Below, in pieces: positions 43,465 to 53,934 of a DNA stretch of 64,000 nt. The position numbers and the translations under genes were made by a program. The first letter of the stretch is position 1. Every line of letters begins with the position of its first letter. A model generated the notes under the pieces. That model did not search any database, was not told where the DNA came from, and saw only the letters and a list, made by a program, of their open reading frames with translations. Origin of the DNA: Theocolax elegans (Eukaryota > Arthropoda > Insecta > Hymenoptera > Cerocephalidae); the NCBI GenBank assembly GCA_026168455.1, contig CM047426.1:38870175-38934174 (forward strand), read 5' to 3'.

Positions 43465-43478
43465 TTTAATAAATTGTT

Positions 43479-44730
43479 TAATTTTTTTAAACAATACTAA
43501 TCGAAATCTATAATCCACATAACTTCTCTATACATATTTAGTATACAATAAAAATTTTTGTGTATTTAATTGCACATTTGAATTACAAAATAGTGTTCTT
43601 CTTTAGACACTTATATTTTAAAAAAATTATGTGTAATTTTAATGCATGCTATTAATAGAAATCAGCACATCGTATATATTTATATTCAATTTTTGTACAT
43701 TGTATTTTATAAAATTAAAATGTGCATTTTTATTGCACATTCTCTTAGCAAAAGAGGTACATCTACTATGAATTTCTTTTTTATTCAAATGTTTGAAATT
43801 AATTGCTTACTATATTCATAAGAACTGTGACAAGGTGATCCGATACCTGTCACACAATCACTTATATGCAATAAATAAAATAAAACAATATAGCGCAGTA
43901 ATATCCCTTTCGAAAACCTACTTACCCGAATACCCCACATACATTTTACCCTATTTACGTATATAGCAGTACTAATTACGCATACCTAACCTAATAATAT
44001 TCCCATAAACTCAATCCCCACTTTTTCCCGAAAGTCAGCACCTATTATTATTAGCCTCATTGGCGAGGAACGAGCCCAAGCAACCAAGGCAAACACAAGA
44101 TTTAGTTTTCCAAAAACCCAGGAGTTGATCAAGCAGGAAGCAAGCATGTCCTTCTCCAATCAGCAGGTTCATCAAGGGCTGTATATCTTCTAGGAGCTGA
44201 ATCGAGTCCAAGTCTGAGGAACAGCAACAGGTGCTCTGAGTGACTCCGTTGACTGCTGACACCTCGTGCAGGGATTTCTATGAAAATATTAAAAAATGAG
44301 AAGGAGCACACTACTAGGGAATGGGATACTGGAAAGCAGAAAGCAAGGACGTATAAAAAGGGAACACAATTGCTTGTTGATATGATCTGAGAGGTTAGGG
44401 GAACACAAACCTTTCCACCTGTAATTTAAGTATACAAATAAATGAGAGCTCCTACGGGTAAGTAACTTATCTGTAAATAGCATCCGGAACTCTACGTTAA
44501 TCCTATAGCAAGCCGGCGTCGAAGGAGAAGCATCACGTCATCAGCAACACAATGAAGAACCCGTTGACAACTTGGCAAGAACCGCGACCCGACACGGATA
44601 CCGATAGCCGAACGCATTGGCGAACGCTCGCATCATGTCGATACCAGCGCAATGCGCATGTGCCCACGGACGAGACGAATCGTGTTCCGACGAAGACGAG
44701 ATCTCTGTGGAGTTTGTTTACAAACGTTTG
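43479..44730. other. No supported gene
   Basis: AT-rich to about 43830 with repeated TTGCACATT words, then mixed sequence. Several short minus-strand open frames (44035-44757) show no motif, no coding-like composition and overlap one another. I treat them as chance. Confidence 0.4.
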
Positions 44731-44735
44731 AATAA

Positions 44736-45420
44736 TGTGTAACGATCTCCTACGCACCGACTCGTGCTACGGGAAATGCGGGAACGGAAGGAAGAACGGT
44801 TGAATTTATATTAATAATACACACGCGGCCGAGTAGTACTAATAATTTAAGAATGCTTTATTCCGTTTAATTGTTACACGGGAAACCCGACAATGAATAT
44901 AGAGTATTCCCCGGTCGCGTGATGCTTGCGCGGCAAGCGCGCAGCTTGTCCCCCGCGCTTGCCCCACGCAAAGCACGACGATTTTGGTAACACCGGTGTG
45001 TTACCAAACACCCACACACACTTCTATACAACACATTCTAAGGGAGTAACCGACTAACGTCTGGTACTTACTGGGCTGGCTGCTCCATGCGTCCTTGAGG
45101 AAGTCACTGCACCGCACTATTCAAGTATCACACGCGAAATACGGCATTCCGGTGCACGGACGAACCGGCCCGGTACTAACCTGTGCTGCGGTATAGGTGA
45201 ACTCACGTGTCGAATAATACGCGAGCTCGATCACGACCGGTCGCAGACTAGACTTTTCGGGCGATTCGAGATCGCCGAAGAGTACCTAACACACTCACAC
45301 TTGTTTACAAAGGTATATGGATGCTCGCATACATCCTTGCGCGACGATAAAAACAAACGGTTTGCGTGGCCTTGACTATATACAGTTCTCGTAATGAATA
45401 TCATACGCACTTTTAGATTC
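44736..45420. other. GC-richer LTR-like stretch, unassigned
   Basis: Starts TGTAACGATCTCCTACGCAC, like the TGTAAC start of the 54686 insert. It contains CCCGCGCTTGCCCCACGC, a GGTAACACCGGTGTGTTACC palindrome (about 44986-45005) and CACACACAC. No ORF. Possibly a solo LTR; neither the end nor the target duplication was found. Confidence 0.3.
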
Positions 45421-45574
45421 TCTTAAATTTATTACGTACAATAAAATATTAAATCTATAATAATATCATTTCATTGCAACGTCGTCTCGTCGCAAATGTT
45501 AGTTAAAATCTGAAACACTTGTTTATTTCACTTCCAAATAATAAAAAAAGCAGTTTTTTAAATTTTTTACAAAG

Positions 45575-45945
45575 AACTGCCGCACGCGAATTGAGCAGCA
45601 AAAGCGAGTTTGTGGCGCGTGAAAGCTGTCGATCGACGGCACGGATGCACCATCAGCTCCCCACTTTCAAATCGCACAATCGAGTATAAGTATTCTGCAG
45701 TTGATCCTTAAGTACTAAATTATGCATGCTAATAATTTTTTAAAAATGTCTATGTCATTAAAAAAAAAAAATACCGTCGAAAGAGTAACAGTCTGTTTTT
45801 TTATAAATTAAAGCGCGCATGAATCGAGCAGCAAAAGCTACTTCGTGGTACGTGAACGCTGGCGATCGACAGCACGGACGCACCATCTACTCCGCACTTT
45901 TGAATATCTCAATCGACATGGAGTATTCTGGTTATCCTTGGTAAA
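45575..45945. repeat. Tandem duplication, 232-bp period
   Basis: GAATTGAGCAGCAAAAGCGA (45589) and GAATCGAGCAGCAAAAGCTA (45821) start two diverged copies that also share GTGAA(A/C)GCTG, GATCGAC(G/A)GCACGGA and CGCACCATC(A/T). No gene. Confidence 0.75.
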
Positions 45946-46259
45946 AGGCAGTGGCGGCAAAGGTATAATATAAGGTAAAAATTTTTTTGTCCTTGTAAAA
46001 TTAATTTCAACTATAAAATTAGTTGTAATTATATACTGAGGGATCTTATACCAAGTTTTGTATCTAAACGGTGCTTCGGTTAACCTTTAAAGGGCCGGGT
46101 TTTGAAGTTCCGAAACCTCCTTTGAATGTACCCGAATTCATGTCTTGTATCACCCATCAACTATGTACAATGTTCCTTTCATGGATCGAGCCGATATATC
46201 GGCTCTCCGGTCCTGGAGGATCATGAAAAATTTTTAGTTCGGTAAAATAGGAATAAAAT

Positions 46260-46475
46260 CATATTCTCAGGTTTTGAGATGTGTGTCATGATCACGTCAT
46301 TCGAGGTCAAACAAGGTCAATTCAAGGTCAAATTCAGAAAATAATACAGATATTCAAAATAAAATGATATCCAAATGTTTTGTAGGGTGCTGAATCCAAA
46401 TCTGGAATCTGATCGGTCATGACTGCTCAAAATCACGGTCATTCGAGGTCAAACAAGGTCACTTCAAGGTCAAAT
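46260..46475. repeat. Subterminal AGGTCA repeats
   Basis: Two units about 130 bp apart share GAGGTCAAACAAGGTCA, TTCAAGGTCAAAT and a GTGCTGAATCCAAATCTG-like phrase (compare 17285). They sit near the left end of the piggyBac element. Confidence 0.7.
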
Positions 46476-46879
46476 GCAGAAAGTATCATATATATTTGAA
46501 CAAAAATTATATCTAAGAGTATCCCGAGGTGCTACATCTGAATCTGATACCTGTGTGATTGTGAATAGACATAATTATACTCATTCTTTTGGGTATATGA
46601 CCATCGCAGGGTTTATGTATTTTGATTCGTGCTTTTTATTTAGAAATGTGGAGTTTTTAGGCCTTCTACTCTCCTCCTGCTTTACCCAGAGCTAGCGACG
46701 TAGATGTAGAAAGTAATGTAGCTCCTTTTTTCATTTTTTTTTATTTTTTATATTTTCCAATTTTTCATATACATTTTTCCATTTTATCAGAAGTCTATTT
46801 TGTATTTTTCTCATATTGCTCTTCTAAGATCTATATGAATCTATCGATAACATCTGACTTTATGACTTTCTTTTATTTT

Positions 46880-47182
46880 TTATAATTTTTTCCAACTTGA
46901 TCCAGGTACGACTTCTTTGGTATGATAAGTTTTAAAACACGGATCTATACATAGAACAAGTTGACAAGTTTTAGATTCATAAGTGCTTCGATGTCTGGTT
47001 TTATTTATGAGACATAAACAGTATTTGCCTTCCTTCTTTTTCCCTTGATCAATTTTCTTAGGAAAGTGTTTGCCAGTAAGTCGAGAGTCATTCGACTGAC
47101 ATGAATGACGCAAGTCATCAGAATTTATCCCCAGTAAGCCTCTCACCACTTCTAAACGAAAATCAGGATAAGAAATCTTTTT
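46880..47182 (-). pseudogene. piggyBac transposase C-terminus with zinc-finger domain
   Basis: Minus strand reads ISYPDFRLEVVRGLLGINSD, RLTGKHFPKKID, KYCLCLINKTRHRSTYESKT, CQLVLCIDPCFKTYHTKEVV. The C..C...C...LC.DPCF..YH pattern is the C-terminal cysteine-rich domain of piggyBac transposases, which binds end sequences. It is separated from the catalytic part by the 433-bp tRNA-derived insert. Confidence 0.85.
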
Positions 47183-47628
47183 AGAGTCAAAATTTAAAAT
47201 AGATTGCTAAGGTTGAAATTTGATAAGCTGGGAGGGGGCATGTCTAAAGGAAATATCGAGAAATAAAGACTTCAAGGTACAAGGTGCGTGGAATCGTCGG
47301 ATTTCTGGTAGCCAAGTGGTGAGGCAACTGCCCGGTAAGTAGGAGACCGTCAGTTCGATCCCGACCTAGGGACGTTGATTTTTTCTTTCTCGATCTTTCC
47401 TTAATTAATTTTCTAATACCTCTGGCAACACTTAAAACTTAGCGATATGCAAGTAAGTGGCTAATAAAGAGGGTTTTGTGCAATATTTGAAAACATATTG
47501 AGCAACACTAATTAGCTCGTAAATACCGTAAAAAATTAAAATTTATTATTATTAAAATTCATATAATACTTTGTAATAAATACATGCACGAGCGATTTAG
47601 AGTCAAAATTTAAAAAAGAAATCTTTTT
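47170..47628 (+). mobile_element. tRNA-derived (SINE-like) insertion with 13-bp target duplication
   Basis: Bounded by AAGAAATCTTTTT at 47170-47182 and 47616-47628, a perfect 13-bp duplication of transposase coding sequence. The insert (47183-47615, 433 bp) also begins and ends with the same 20-bp phrase TTTAGAGTCAAAATTTAAAA in direct orientation (47180-47199, 47596-47615). In its first half is a tRNA-like cloverleaf with Pol III boxes. The duplication length fits LINE-mediated SINE insertion; short direct terminal repeats are not usual for SINEs. Confidence 0.7.
47302..47373 (+). other. tRNA-like sequence (Pol III promoter of the SINE-like insert)
   Basis: Foldable as a cloverleaf: acceptor TTTCTGG/CTAGGGA (with wobbles), D stem GCC/GGC with AAGTGGTGA loop, anticodon stem CTGC/GTAG, T arm GTCAG-TTCGATC-CCGAC. 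A box TAGCCAAGTGG (47309) and B box AGTTCGATCCC (47351) match class-II-like tRNA boxes. TTGATTTTTTC follows as a possible terminator. Position 33 is C rather than T, so it is unlikely to be a working tRNA. Confidence 0.6.
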
Positions 47629-49072
47629 GTTATGGTACTTTTCATTTTATGTAATGCGTGAGAATTTACCAGAACAAAATCAAGTAAGTGGAAAACAAGT
47701 TTTCGATACCATTTAGTAGATTTTCTAATCGTTTTTGCCAATGAAAGTTGTCTGTCTAGGTTGTCAATCCTTCCCACATTTTTATTGTAGTCCACTACAC
47801 ATATTGGTTTTATAATATCTTTATTAGTACTCCAATGTTTCTTCCCTGTACTTGCGTAATCAACTTCATGGACTCTTGTTATCATGCAAACCTCTTTCTT
47901 GTCTATCCACTTTATTGCTAACCAAGAATCGGTATGGGCTACTTCAATTTCACCTCGGTTCAATTTACTGACAAGCTTGGGCATTCCCTTTCTGGTTTTC
48001 TTTACGGTCCCACACATACCAGTATCTTTGTCACGGAAAAAATTAGCAAGTTGAGGAGACGAGTACGAATTATTATCTATGAAGATAACGCGACCTTTGT
48101 TGAAATATAGTGTTAGGAAATCAATTACTATATCTCCACAGTTTAACAAATCAAATTTTTCATCAAATCTGTATCAGTTCCTGTAGAGATAATGAATCGT
48201 ACAATCATCTAATTTGAAAAATTTTATACCAAACTTGTGTCTTTTGAAGGGTAAATATTGCTTGAACTTCAATCTTCCATTCCACAGCATCAAACTTTCA
48301 TCAATGCAAAGGTTTTTACCAGGATGCAAAGTAAAGGAAAATTTCTGATTTAGAAAATCTATTACAGGTTGAATTTTCCTCAGAGGGTGGTTCTTGTAGG
48401 GTGATGCTTTGTCTCTATTAGTTTTAAAATGCAGAAAACGTAATATTTGAAGATATCTATTACGCCTAATGTATTTGTCTGAATTTTAAAGTGAATAATA
48501 GAGGATCCATACTCCAATAATCTTTGATATTACACTTACGAACATGACCCATGTTGATAGTTAGAGCAAAAAAGATTCGCAATTTTTCTACTGTTACATC
48601 TTTCCATGGATCCATATTAGAATGGAATGGATCGGGATTTTGCTTGTGGAAGAGATGTTTGTTCCAAAATTAGTTTGCAAATATTCGAAGCCATAAAGAA
48701 TTCAAAGTAAGCTAATGGCGTATGCTCTGGTATAGGAATATTTTCATAAAAATTTACGTGACATACAAAGTCTTTTATGTTAGAGAAATAGATAGAATCG
48801 AAAAATAAACCGATCTTTCTCAGGATCATCAAAGATTTCTGAAGAAGCATTTGGTTGTGATTCACCAGTTTTATCGTCAGCATATTCATCTTCTGGTTTT
48901 GATTCACCACTACTCCACTCATTATTTTTGGCTCAAGAAAGGAAATTTTTGTTGTAGACTGGTGATTGACTCTATAAGTTGTTACGCTGAATACCACAAT
49001 TTTGTATGTATGGAAAGACCAACTCAAAATCAAAAGGTATTTCGTAGGCAAGATAGTAAAAATAAATATCAA
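47616..49072 (-). pseudogene. piggyBac transposase, N-terminal and catalytic part
   Basis: Minus strand from about 49070: N-terminal region DSIYFSNIKDFVCHVNF and ENIPIPEHTPLAYFEFFMAS with frameshifts, then near 48300 LCIDESLMLWNGRLKFKQY (first catalytic D), VIFIDNNSYSSPQLANFF (second D), CGTVKKTRKGMPKL, AIKWIDKKEVCMITRVHEVD and NVGRIDNLDRQLSLA (third D). All three aspartates remain but several frameshifts and stops (48150-48620) kill it. It is related to, but distinct from, the copy at 16-20 kb. Confidence 0.85.
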
Positions 49073-49599
49073 AGGGAAAAACAGGAGAAGATATTCAACT
49101 CAAACGATGGAACGAAAAGTACGAAGTATTGTAACGGTAGAGTAACGGTTAGCAAAAATTTGTTGCAAGCAAATCGTCAAGTCTCGTCTTTTCCCCGGAC
49201 TTATACCGTTGAGACGACTGTTCTTGTGTCAGGACGCTCAACGATGGTGTTTCACCGCGTAGCGGTCGAGAGTGGAATTAGTCTCTCTTCCACGTCGGTG
49301 GTTGCCTGTATGCAGGCGTTCTATAAGTGACTTACGTCACAGCATGAATACGCTTTTGTCAAGTGTATTCACTATGATTTTGTACTTGATATCTTTTTAT
49401 TATACGATCATGTTGAAATACTGTTTGAACTACGTCACTACATTGTTTGTGATTACGATACTGTTTGAAATCGAATAGATAGAAACATATGATCTGCTTA
49501 TGTTATACGTATGCTCAGAAATCAAGCATTATTCCCTATCCACTATCTTTTCTTCTAAAATAAATTTGTAATTATAATTGTACGATCTAATTATGATGA

Positions 49600-50600
49600 T
49601 ATATCGACGGTTGAGAGGAACAAAAACCTATCTTGGCAGTCGCTTTGAGAAGAGTATCACGGAGGCGGCTTGAAAAAAGATCTATCTCAGTTGCCGTTTC
49701 GAGAAGATCCTATTTCGGCGGCGGATTAAAGGAAAACCTATCTCAAGTCAAATTTTTTGTTTTCAAATTTTGTAGTGGTAGCACTGCGCAATTTTAAATT
49801 GCGGGCTTAAAATGCTGGTAAAAAATTATGAAAAAAAATCATGATTTGTTTTTTAGTATTGCACATGCTTTAGACCTGGTAATTAATAAGTATATTATAA
49901 AATATATACATATATAAATATATCGATAAATCTAGTGTCGTGCCAACGTGTTGGATGAAAAATTGTTCCAAATTGGGAAATAATTAGAATGCAGCGACTC
50001 TAGTTACTTCCCAATGGGAAATATCATTCAGATCTGAACAATAATTTTACGAGGCGTATATAAAGTGTAAAGTGCGATTTGACAGACTAGGTCTTGTTAC
50101 AAATCGCCATTACAGATTTTTCAGTCGCTCAAATTTTAGCGCGGTTGTCGAGTCCTTCAAATCGCCTAGATAGAAGAATCTAAAATTTAACTTTGTTTTT
50201 GCTTATAAAGTATACAATGCACATCGTTTTTCAATTCAATTAATAATCGAAAATGTTTCTATATATAATGTATAATGTATAATATACTAAAAAACAAATC
50301 ATGATTTTTTTCATAATTTTTTACCAACACTTTAAGCCCGCAATTTAAAATTTCGCAGTGCTACCACTACAAAATTTGAAAACAAAAAATCTGACTTGGG
50401 ATAGGTTTTTCTTCAACCCGCCGTCGAGATAGGCTCTTCTCGAAGCGGCAGCTGAGATAGATCTTTCTTCAAGCCGACGCCAAAATAGGCTCTTCTCGAA
50501 GCGGCAGCCGAAATAGGTCTTTCTTCAAGCCGTCGCCGAGATAGGCTCTTCTCGAAGCGACTGCCGAGATAGGATTTTGTTGTTTTCAGCCGTGGATATA
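49600..50600. mobile_element. 1-kb palindromic element with repeated arms
   Basis: ATATCGACGGTTGA (49601) is mirrored by TCAGCCGTGGATATA (50586). The outer arms consist of repeats of about 60 bp alternating GCTCTTCTCGAAGCGGCAGC and GATCTTTCTTCAAGCCG-type phrases. The inner arms mirror AAATCATGATTTGTTTTTTA at about 49840 and 50290. No gene; the open frame across the right arm is a by-product of the repeats. Confidence 0.8.
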
Positions 50601-51058
50601 CGTGTCTAGCAAAAAGTAATTTTACTGGCAAACTACTTTCACGAGAATAGATTCAGAAATTTATCTGAATAATGATATTGACAGAAATACGATTGGTTGA
50701 ATGAGATAATTCAGTGTCAAGCGTTCTCAAAAACATAAAAACCAATTTTAAATATTTCCTGGGTATATTCTCAACCTGACCTTGGAAAAATCTTCATCTC
50801 TCTTTTTATTTGAGGTCAAAATTACATAAAACCCGAATTCAGTGACTCCAAAAACATAAAGATTATCTTTTGCGATGATTCAAACCATATTGCTAGGTTT
50901 AACCTTCAAATGAGCTTCATTGACCTTGATTCCGAAGTAATAAGGTCAAACCAACTTCAGATACGAACTTAGCGCATTAATTTACTTATGGATAAAGAGG
51001 TATCCTAGCATTACATTTTTGAGCCGATATATCGGTTTTCCGGACCTTTAAAGGTTAA

Positions 51059-52129
51059 ATAATAATCAGATTTTAATCGTAAAAATATAGATATAGTTCA
51101 ATATATGTATACTGGTGCATTGTCCAGACATAAAACTTGGTACAAGATCTCTCCATAGGTAATTGCAAGTAATTTTATAGTTGAAATTAATATTACAAGG
51201 AAGATTTATGTATCGGCAATGCATTGGTCTAAAGATATTGAGCAAAACATTCATTTGCAAAATTGATAACTGACTACTTCTCAACTTACTTTCATTCTCT
51301 GGACATAAAACTTGGTACACGATTCCAGAGTGTGCATTTCAATATATGTGCACAGTTTGATAAGGTTTGTAAAAGCAAAAGCCATTTTTTGTTCTGAAGC
51401 TATAGTCGCCAAAGCTATAATTTAATGATAAAAGATATCTTTCGTCCTTGCAACATTAATTTCAACTATAAAATTAGTTGCAATTACGTACTGAAAGATC
51501 TTTTACTAAGTTTATATCTAAACAGTACTTAGTTTAAATGATAATCAGTTTTTAATGCACGCCAAATGGACAACTTTGAAAAAAGTGGACAGTGGGCCGC
51601 GCAGCTGACACTGTAAGTTGACGGCTGACGTGCTCGCCTGACTTTCGGATCATTCTACCGCTAGCGCGACCAAACGGAAGTTTATGGCGTAAGATTTTAT
51701 TTTGTTATTGTAGCGGTATTAAAATCTACTATTTGTTTTAATTAACTGAATATATTTAGGAATATAGTTACCTTCTTATATTAATGAGTTAACTATATAC
51801 AAAGTCTGAGGCATAAATATTATCTCGTTTTTATGTAATCCGTTACCAAAAATATGAACCGGGCGAAGCATACTCAGAATTTTTGGTAGGGGTTTAAACA
51901 AAAACGTGATAATATTTCTGTCCCAAATTTTGCACACACTTAAATAATCAATGGCAGTGAACTCTTATTTCTACACATAATATTATAATTATTCATTTAG
52001 AATCGATTATTTGATTTACTCAGTCGATAAGGTATAGAGAATAAAAATTCACTTTGGGAGCCCCTTAAGAAAGTATTTTACAAACGATACAGAAAATTCT
52101 TTAGTATATGTACACATATAAAGGGGTTA
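51059..52129. other. No gene; local repeats including an empty insertion site
   Basis: ATTTCAACTATAAAATTAGT followed by TG(C/T)AATTA occurs at 45998, at 51463 and, inverted and diverged, at about 51165. The copy at 51440-51560 runs through AGTTTAAATGATAATCAG, corresponding to the site where the copy at 45980-46079 is interrupted by the piggyBac element. The rest is unassigned. Confidence 0.6.
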
Positions 52130-52870
52130 GTGAGTAAGTTGAAACCGAATTCGTATAAAGACGAAGCCTGGAGACCTTTTATTGCTTCATCGGAACGAAG
52201 TCTGAAAGTTGTTTTACTTCTCAATGGAAATAAGTTTGCATCTGTTCCTATAGCTCACTCAACTAAAATAAAGGAAACTTATGAAAATTTGGAGATAGTA
52301 TTACAAAAAATAAAGTACTCTGAAGTTCAATGAAAAGTTTGTGGCAATCTTAAAATTGTAATCATAATATTAAGACAATAATCAGGATTTACTTAAAATC
52401 CCTGCTTTTATGTTTGTGGTGTATCAAAAACAGGTAGAGTCACTATGTTCATAAAATATGGTTAACTAGGGCAGATTTTGAACCAGGGTCGAACAACATT
52501 ATACGTTCACTATTGGTTGATCCATCAAATTATCTGCTTCCATCATTTCATATAAAACTTAGCCTTGTGAAAAATTCTGTAAAAGCTCTGAATAAAGATG
52601 GCGATTGTTTCGTCAATTTAAGAGAAAAATTCCCAGCAATAAGTGACGCTAAATTAAATGAAGTTATTTTTGATGGTTCATAAATTCGTGCTCTATTTGA
52701 AGACAAACATTTCATGACAAAAACTACTGCCAATGAGAAAACCACATGGCAAATTTTTAAATCTGCATGTGAAAACTTCTTAGGAATTGAAAATAGTGAG
52801 AACTATAAGGAACTGTCGAAGATTTATTAAAAAACTTAAAAAATTTTTGTCGCTTGATGAGCTGTAAAAT
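52130..52870 (+). pseudogene. Uncharacterised transposase-like gene, second copy
   Basis: Plus strand. 52130-52333 reads DEAWRPFIASSERSLKVVLL and FASVPIAHSTKIKETYENLE, matching FSKRSPKAVLLHN... of the copy at 18600. After an apparent deletion, 52530-52860 reads LLPSFHIKLSLVKNSVKALN, KFPAISDAKLNEVIFDGS, a stop, IRALFEDKHFMTKTTANEKT and FKSACENFLGIENSENYKEL, parallel to AKLKEDIFDGPQIRKLLRDE...FLGN of the first copy. The CGDLK...FPCFLCLWDSR block is missing. The family is known to me only as repetitive and uncharacterised. Confidence 0.65.
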
Positions 52871-53934
52871 GCATTTCTTATATTTTCATCTCGATTACTT
52901 TCCTTTTAATTCGAAAGTGTTTTGGATATTTCGCGAAGTATGAGTAACAGCAGAGAAAGAGAAAGAAATCTTTTGCACAGGTCATTTGAAAAAGGAGACT
53001 TTGTTACAAGAAGAAAAACGAGTAGAGCAAACAGAGCTTGCGTCATAAAAAAAGAACAAAAATCATATTTAGAAAATAGAAAAAAATTCGTGAATGCCGC
53101 TATATACATTTTTTCCTTTCTCCCAATATTTTTATTTTTTGAGCGGATTAATAATATTTTGACATTTTTTTCAAAGTTATAGGGCTATAAATGTCAAATG
53201 TTTTGTCGAGAACTCGCCCACATGGCGAACCTCATGATTTTATTATATTTTTTGAGGTTATGAAGGTTTAAATAAATAGAATAATTAATGGGAAAAGCCG
53301 GTGGCATAAAAACCAAATTTATTGTTGAAAACAAACATACAGTTGAAAATGAAAATAAATTTATATTGAAAAGGTGTGGATCGCTTGTGTGATAAAATGA
53401 TTCAGAGTAACGTGGTGTTACTGTACGGATCTCGTCGACCACGTGGTTGCGACGCTGTCGTCGCGCGGATGTCCTGGCGCTGGGGCCGAAAGACAAACTC
53501 ACCGTTAGATGGTACCTGATGTGCGTACTTAATTTCGCGTATGATATTTATGCACACGAGACAACATATCGAAAGAAAAAGAAAAACACTACAATGAACG
53601 ATTAAACTGATTAAACTGATTAACACGAGTGACAATAAAAGGAGTCTTTAATTGCACGAGGTTTCAATCTGCACTAACTAATGCGCGGGATCTTTTTTGG
53701 ACTCTTGTACGCGTTCTCCTCACGTAGGACCCCCACTTCAACCATAAGAAAAAGGGGGATCAATAGCGCATTCTGGGCGCTCGCAAGCATTGTCCCCACG
53801 TAGGAACCCCGCTATAACCGGAAGAAAAAAGGGGAACCAATGACGAGCTCTGGAATACACTCCCCTCCAATTTTGGCGGCAAAAGCGCGCTGCTATTTGG
53901 TAGCGTAAGCGCGCGTCGTATAGTTTTTGTGATG
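52871..53934. other. No supported gene; 90-bp direct repeat
   Basis: CTCACGTAGGACCCCCACTT...AAAAAGGGGGATCAATAGCG (53718-53768) recurs as CCCACGTAGGAACCCCGCTA...AAAAGGGGAACCAATG (53793-53844), about 77 bp later. The region around 53400-53560 is GC-richer and LTR-like. A basic 86-codon frame at 52922 has no recognised motif and a hydrophobic tail; I cannot support it as a gene. Confidence 0.45.

Larger units (their letters stand above)
40522..43478 (+). mobile_element. Penelope-like element with 585-bp terminal inverted repeats
   Basis: RT/GIY-YIG element bounded by inverted repeats 40576-41160 and 42880-43464 that appear identical on reading. A 40-bp stretch separates the left repeat from a possible target duplication (AATTTTAATAAATT at about 40522-40535, repeated right after the other repeat at about 43463-43477). 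A short one-sided extension like this is known for Penelope-like elements. The identity of the arms and the open ORF indicate recent activity. Confidence 0.85.
46080..51058. mobile_element. 5-kb piggyBac element with inserts
   Basis: TTAA at 46080-46083 and 51055-51058. Terminal inverted repeats are CCTTTAAAGG(G/T)CCGG, with subterminal palindromes GAGCCGATATATCGGCTC (about 46186) and GAGCCGATATATCGGTTT (51031). AGGTCA-rich repeats lie near both ends (46260-46470, 50770-50960). It carries a broken piggyBac transposase on the minus strand, a tRNA-derived insert (47183-47615) and a 1-kb palindrome (49600-50600). The target is a local repeat whose unoccupied copy lies at 51440-51560. Confidence 0.9.

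Noticed and set aside
44035..44757. Several overlapping minus-strand open frames
   Set aside because: No motifs, mutually overlapping, no splice or promoter context; treated as chance.
47302..47373. Functional tRNA gene
   Set aside because: Several wobble or missing pairs and C at position 33; it sits inside an insertion with target duplication, so a tRNA-derived element is more likely.
52922..53182. 86-codon basic frame with hydrophobic tail
   Set aside because: No recognisable domain, tail derived from T-rich sequence, no supporting context.
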